DNA of 6,714 nt from Clostridiaceae bacterium UBA6110. GTDB taxonomy: Bacteria; Bacillota; Clostridia; Clostridiales; Clostridiaceae. Where the stretch lies: the NCBI GenBank assembly GCA_002428415.1, contig DIWI01000007.1, positions 1-6,714 on the forward strand. The letters run 5' to 3'. Positions 4,977 through 6,714 of this stretch are shown here, piece after piece. The notes beneath the pieces are model-generated. The model had not been told where the DNA came from, did no database searches, and was given only the letters and a program-made list of their open reading frames with translations. Each line of letters starts with the position of its first letter. Position 1 is the stretch's first letter. The translations under genes were made by a program, and so were the position numbers.

Positions 4977-5753
4977 ATGTCACTGCTAAACAAAACAAGG
5001 AAGCTAAACAAGATACTTCAGAAATCTGGTACCGATCCCGTAGTCTTTGACGATATCTGCCATATACTTAGCGAAGAGCTTGAGGCTGATGTCTATGTCG
5101 TATCAAGAAGGGGAAAGATACTTGGTCTCAATCTTCGGAATGCCTTCACAACAAATGATGAGTTCTCATACATACTGGATGAGAAGAGATTCAATGAGTC
5201 GTACAATGAAGTGCTTCTAAGGGTAAGCGAGACTCTTTCGAATCTCGAGCCCAAAGACAGGGAAGTGCTTAACTTCGAAAAGGAGTACGACAATCAGTCA
5301 AAATTTACTACTATAGTACCTATAAACGGAAACAGGGAAAGACTCGGTACTCTGATACTTGTAAGTATCCTGGAGCCATTCGATGATGACGACCTGGTAC
5401 TCGCAGAGTATTCAGCAACCATAATCGGCCTTGAGATTCTAAGGTCAAAGCAGATCGAGATCGAAGAGGACCTCAGGAAGACAGCAGTTGTCGAACTGGC
5501 GATCGATACTCTCTCCTATAGCGAGAGAGAAGCTGTAAACCACATATTCAGGGAGTTGGACGGTAACGAGGGACTCCTCGTTGCATCAAGGATTGCGGAC
5601 AAGGTCGGCATAACAAGATCGGTAATAGTCAATGCTCTCAGGAAATTTGAAAGCGCAGGCGTCATAAAGTCAAGGTCGCTTGGAATGAAGGGAACAAGGA
5701 TAACGATCCTGAATGACAAGCTTCTCGACAGGCTTGGGATAGACAAGAAATAG
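4977..5753 (+). CDS. codY: GTP-sensing global transcriptional regulator CodY
   Basis: CodY is a dimeric DNA-binding protein that represses, and sometimes activates, nutrient-limitation genes when branched-chain amino acids and GTP are abundant. The start is ATG 4977, with AGGAGG at 4965-4970 and 6 bases spacing; a TTG at 4962 would lie just before the ribosome binding site. The product has 258 residues, against 259 in Bacillus subtilis. An N-terminal GAF domain carries VVSRRGKILG (41-50), TTIVPINGNRERLGTLIL and DDDDLVLAEYSAT. The C-terminal winged helix is almost identical to known CodY: NEGLLVASRIADK (from 197), VGITRSVIVNALRKFESAGVI and SRSLGMKGT. The helix-turn-helix spans about 203-226. 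The middle of the GAF domain (about 60-110), which holds effector contacts in the Bacillus protein, is diverged. It has its own promoter and several operator-like sites, including CodY-like boxes. Confidence 0.98.
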   Translation: MSLLNKTRKLNKILQKSGTDPVVFDDICHILSEELEADVYVVSRRGKILGLNLRNAFTTNDEFSYILDEKRFNESYNEVLLRVSETLSNLEPKDREVLNFEKEYDNQSKFTTIVPINGNRERLGTLILVSILEPFDDDDLVLAEYSATIIGLEILRSKQIEIEEDLRKTAVVELAIDTLSYSEREAVNHIFRELDGNEGLLVASRIADKVGITRSVIVNALRKFESAGVIKSRSLGMKGTRITILNDKLLDRLGIDKK

Positions 5754-5782
5754 TATTGATTTTAAATGATCCATCAATTGCA

Positions 5783-5815
5783 AAGCCCGGCCTGAAGTGA
5801 GCTTCGGCCGGGCTT
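5783..5815 (+). terminator. Strong GC-rich hairpin between codY and the DUF488 gene, lacking a U-tract
   Basis: AAGCCCGGCC (5783-5792) pairs perfectly with GGCCGGGCTT (5806-5815). After bulged T5793, GAAG (5794-5797) pairs with CTTC (5802-5805) around a four-base loop. A weak hairpin, ATTGAT (5755-5760) with ATCAAT (5773-5778), precedes it. The stem is as strong as any terminator but is followed by TTGAACTC rather than a T-run. It may therefore be an incomplete terminator, a 3'-end stabiliser for codY mRNA, or an attenuator of the downstream gene. The structure is certain; its function as a terminator is not. Confidence 0.6.
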
Positions 5816-5842
5816 GAACTCTCAGTCGGGAGGTGGTTTATC

Positions 5843-6286
5843 ATGAGGATATTCACCATAGGGTCAAACAGGAAGTCCGCAGAAACCTTTTTTGAACTTC
5901 TCAGAAAAAACAATGTAAAGTATCTTCTCGATATAAGGCTAAAAAATACCTCGCAGCTTGCCGGCTTTGCCAAAGGCAATGACCTGGAATATTTTGCAGC
6001 CAGGATACTCGGGATAGGCTACAGGCATGATGTCAGGTTCGCACCTGATGAAGGGCTGTTTGCCAGAAGAAAAAGTAAAGGGTTGGACATGGACAGCTTC
6101 TCGGATGAATTCAGGCAAATACTCGATGAGAGGAATATGAGAGTTGTTCTTCTGAAGGAGTATGCTGATATCATAGACGGTGCATGCCTGCTTTGCAGCG
6201 AAGAGGACCACAGGGAATGCCATCGCAGCGTTGCAGCAGGTTTTGCAGCAGAGGTATTTGGTGGAGCTGAGGTCGTAAATCTCTGA
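5843..6286 (+). CDS. DUF488 family protein of unknown function
   Basis: This is a 147-residue soluble protein with no signal peptide or membrane segment. Family marks are the N-terminal FTIGSNRKS (4-12), the LLDIR strand (28-32) and the C-terminal LLCSEEDHRECHR (116-128). The last of these has C118, E120, C126, H127 and R128, the Cys/Glu plus CHR signature of DUF488. The length is near the usual 120-180 residues. The start is well supported: AGGTGG (5831-5836) lies 6 bases before ATG 5843, within a longer purine-rich GGGAGGTGG. The biochemical role of this family is not established to my knowledge; the paired cysteines and histidine suggest a metal- or thiol-dependent activity, which is only inference. 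It sits between codY and rpsB with no obvious promoter of its own, so it probably depends on codY readthrough past the hairpin. Its AGG/AGA arginine use resembles that of its neighbours, so recent foreign origin is not indicated. Confidence 0.85.
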   Translation: MRIFTIGSNRKSAETFFELLRKNNVKYLLDIRLKNTSQLAGFAKGNDLEYFAARILGIGYRHDVRFAPDEGLFARRKSKGLDMDSFSDEFRQILDERNMRVVLLKEYADIIDGACLLCSEEDHRECHRSVAAGFAAEVFGGAEVVNL

Positions 6287-6322
6287 AGTTCTCCTGCATA
6301 TTTGGTGAATGAAACTTGCCTA

Positions 6323-6351
6323 TTGCGTGACTTAGGTGCATATGGTACAAT
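6323..6351 (+). promoter_or_regulatory. rpsB promoter with extended -10
   Basis: TTGCGT (6323-6328), a 17-base spacer and TACAAT (6346-6351) form the promoter, with TG at 6343-6344 forming an extended -10. Transcription should begin around 6357-6359. It is a good vegetative promoter, as expected for a ribosomal protein gene, and lies 36 bases after the DUF488 stop codon. No terminator is visible between the DUF488 gene and this promoter. Confidence 0.75.
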
Positions 6352-6357
6352 ACTTGA

Positions 6358-6461
6358 GGATAAAAATAAACACACGTCCTGATTTTAGTAGTGGTGCCTT
6401 GAAAGAGGTTCTACTGAAAGATGATGGCCGTGGAAGTTAAAAAACCAGGAGGTAACAAAAA
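6358..6461 (+). promoter_or_regulatory. Structured rpsB 5' leader, candidate autogenous regulatory RNA
   Basis: The predicted ~104-base leader contains a clear stem-loop at 6383-6419. TTTTAGTAG (6383-6391) pairs with CTACTGAAA (6411-6419) over 9 bp with one G-U pair. An asymmetric internal loop (TGGTG / TT) follows, then CCTT (6397-6400) pairs with GAGG (6405-6408) around a GAAA tetraloop. TGGT in the internal loop (6392-6395) is complementary to ACCA (6444-6447), which touches the rpsB ribosome binding site. TCCTG (6377-6381) is complementary to CAGGA (6446-6450) within it. These invite a pseudoknot or sequestration model for repression by S2. I cannot assign it to a named leader family. Confidence 0.5.
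6447..6453 (+). promoter_or_regulatory. rpsB ribosome binding site
   Basis: AGGAGGT stands 8 bases before ATG 6462. It lies in the loop of a possible short GTTA (6436-6439) / TAAC (6453-6456) pairing and is complementary in part to upstream leader segments. Confidence 0.85.
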
Positions 6462-6714
6462 ATGGCAGTAATTTCAATGAAGCAGCTCCTCGAAGCTGGA
6501 GTCCATTTCGGACACCAGACAAGGAGATGGAACCCCAAAATGGCTCCTTACATTTTCACAGAGAGGAACGGGATCTACATAATAGATCTGCAGAAGACTG
6601 TGAAGAAGGTTGACGAGGCGTATAACTTCGTTAAGGAAGTCGCAGCTGATGGCAAGGACATTCTTTTCGTAGGAACAAAGAAGCAGGCACAGGAAGCTAT
6701 ACAGGAAGAGGCAA
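6462..6714 (+). CDS. rpsB: 30S ribosomal protein S2, 3'-truncated by the window edge
   Basis: The first 84 codons of S2 are present. S2 is a late-assembling protein at the head-body junction of the small ribosomal subunit, needed with S1 for mRNA binding. The opening MAVISMKQLLEAGVHFGHQ, then RRWNPKM, the segment FTERNGIYIIDLQKT and ILFVGTKKQAQEAI are diagnostic of the bacterial family. The reading frame stays open to the edge; about two thirds of a normal 230-260 residue protein lies beyond the window. The gene has its own promoter and leader. In Firmicutes it is usually followed by tsf, which would be outside this window. Identification is very confident. Confidence 0.97.
   Translation, partial: MAVISMKQLLEAGVHFGHQTRRWNPKMAPYIFTERNGIYIIDLQKTVKKVDEAYNFVKEVAADGKDILFVGTKKQAQEAIQEEA

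Noticed and set aside
5012..5026. CodY-like sequence around TTCAGAAAT early in codY
   Set aside because: It has five mismatches to the consensus and is explained by the coding sequence.
5896..5910. CodY-like box in the DUF488 coding sequence around CTCAGAAAA
   Set aside because: It has four mismatches to the consensus, lies inside a coding region and has no promoter nearby; not distinguishable from chance.
1..6714. Possible mobile element, CRISPR array, tRNA or complete novel defence system
   Set aside because: No transposase or integrase, no regularly spaced repeats, no cloverleaf-type sequences and no unassigned multi-gene cassette were found; nearly all coding capacity is conserved housekeeping genes.

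Overview
The window is a chromosomal housekeeping segment of a low-to-moderate GC Firmicute, most likely a member of the Clostridia. All seven genes lie on the + strand. The order is rbgA(ylqF)-rnhB-dprA-topA-codY-[DUF488]-rpsB. This is the classic Firmicute neighbourhood running from the ribosome-assembly GTPase to ribosomal protein S2. CodY restricts the organism to Firmicutes. Direct adjacency of topA and codY, without the trmFO/xerC/hslVU block found in Bacillus, favours Clostridia. Arginine is coded mainly by AGG and AGA, and isoleucine frequently by ATA. No tRNA, rRNA, CRISPR array, insertion sequence or integrase is visible. No gap between genes exceeds about 240 bases.

Region 1 (1-2537) is a compact run of three genes. 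The rbgA fragment enters from the left edge and overlaps the start of rnhB (RNase HII) through a 9-bp tandem repeat. rnhB is followed 52 bases later by dprA. The dprA Shine-Dalgarno lies inside a perfect 10-bp hairpin stem that starts two bases after the rnhB stop codon, an arrangement that predicts translational coupling.

Region 2 (2519-4765) is topA. It has its own good sigma-A-type promoter (TTGACA-17-TAGAAT), a structured leader, a 692-residue topoisomerase I with three zinc ribbons, and a terminator 5 bases after the stop codon. A near-perfect CodY box (one mismatch in 15) overlaps the last codons of dprA just upstream of the topA -35 element.

Region 3 (4766-5842) holds an AT-rich codY control region and codY itself. 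The control region has an extended -10 promoter embedded in nested palindromes, a further palindrome at the predicted start of transcription, a distal dyad and weaker CodY-like boxes. A strong GC-rich hairpin without a U-tract follows codY.

Region 4 (5843-6714) carries a small DUF488-family gene, an unexpected neighbour here. It is followed by a promoter, a folded leader RNA and the first 84 codons of rpsB.

The genes span ribosome assembly (rbgA, rpsB), replication and recombination housekeeping (rnhB, topA, dprA) and global nutrient control (codY). There is no complete new defence or metabolic system in the window. The most interesting content is regulatory: the hairpin gating dprA, the CodY box at the dprA/topA junction, the layered codY operator region, and the structured rpsB leader. 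All of these are predictions from sequence.
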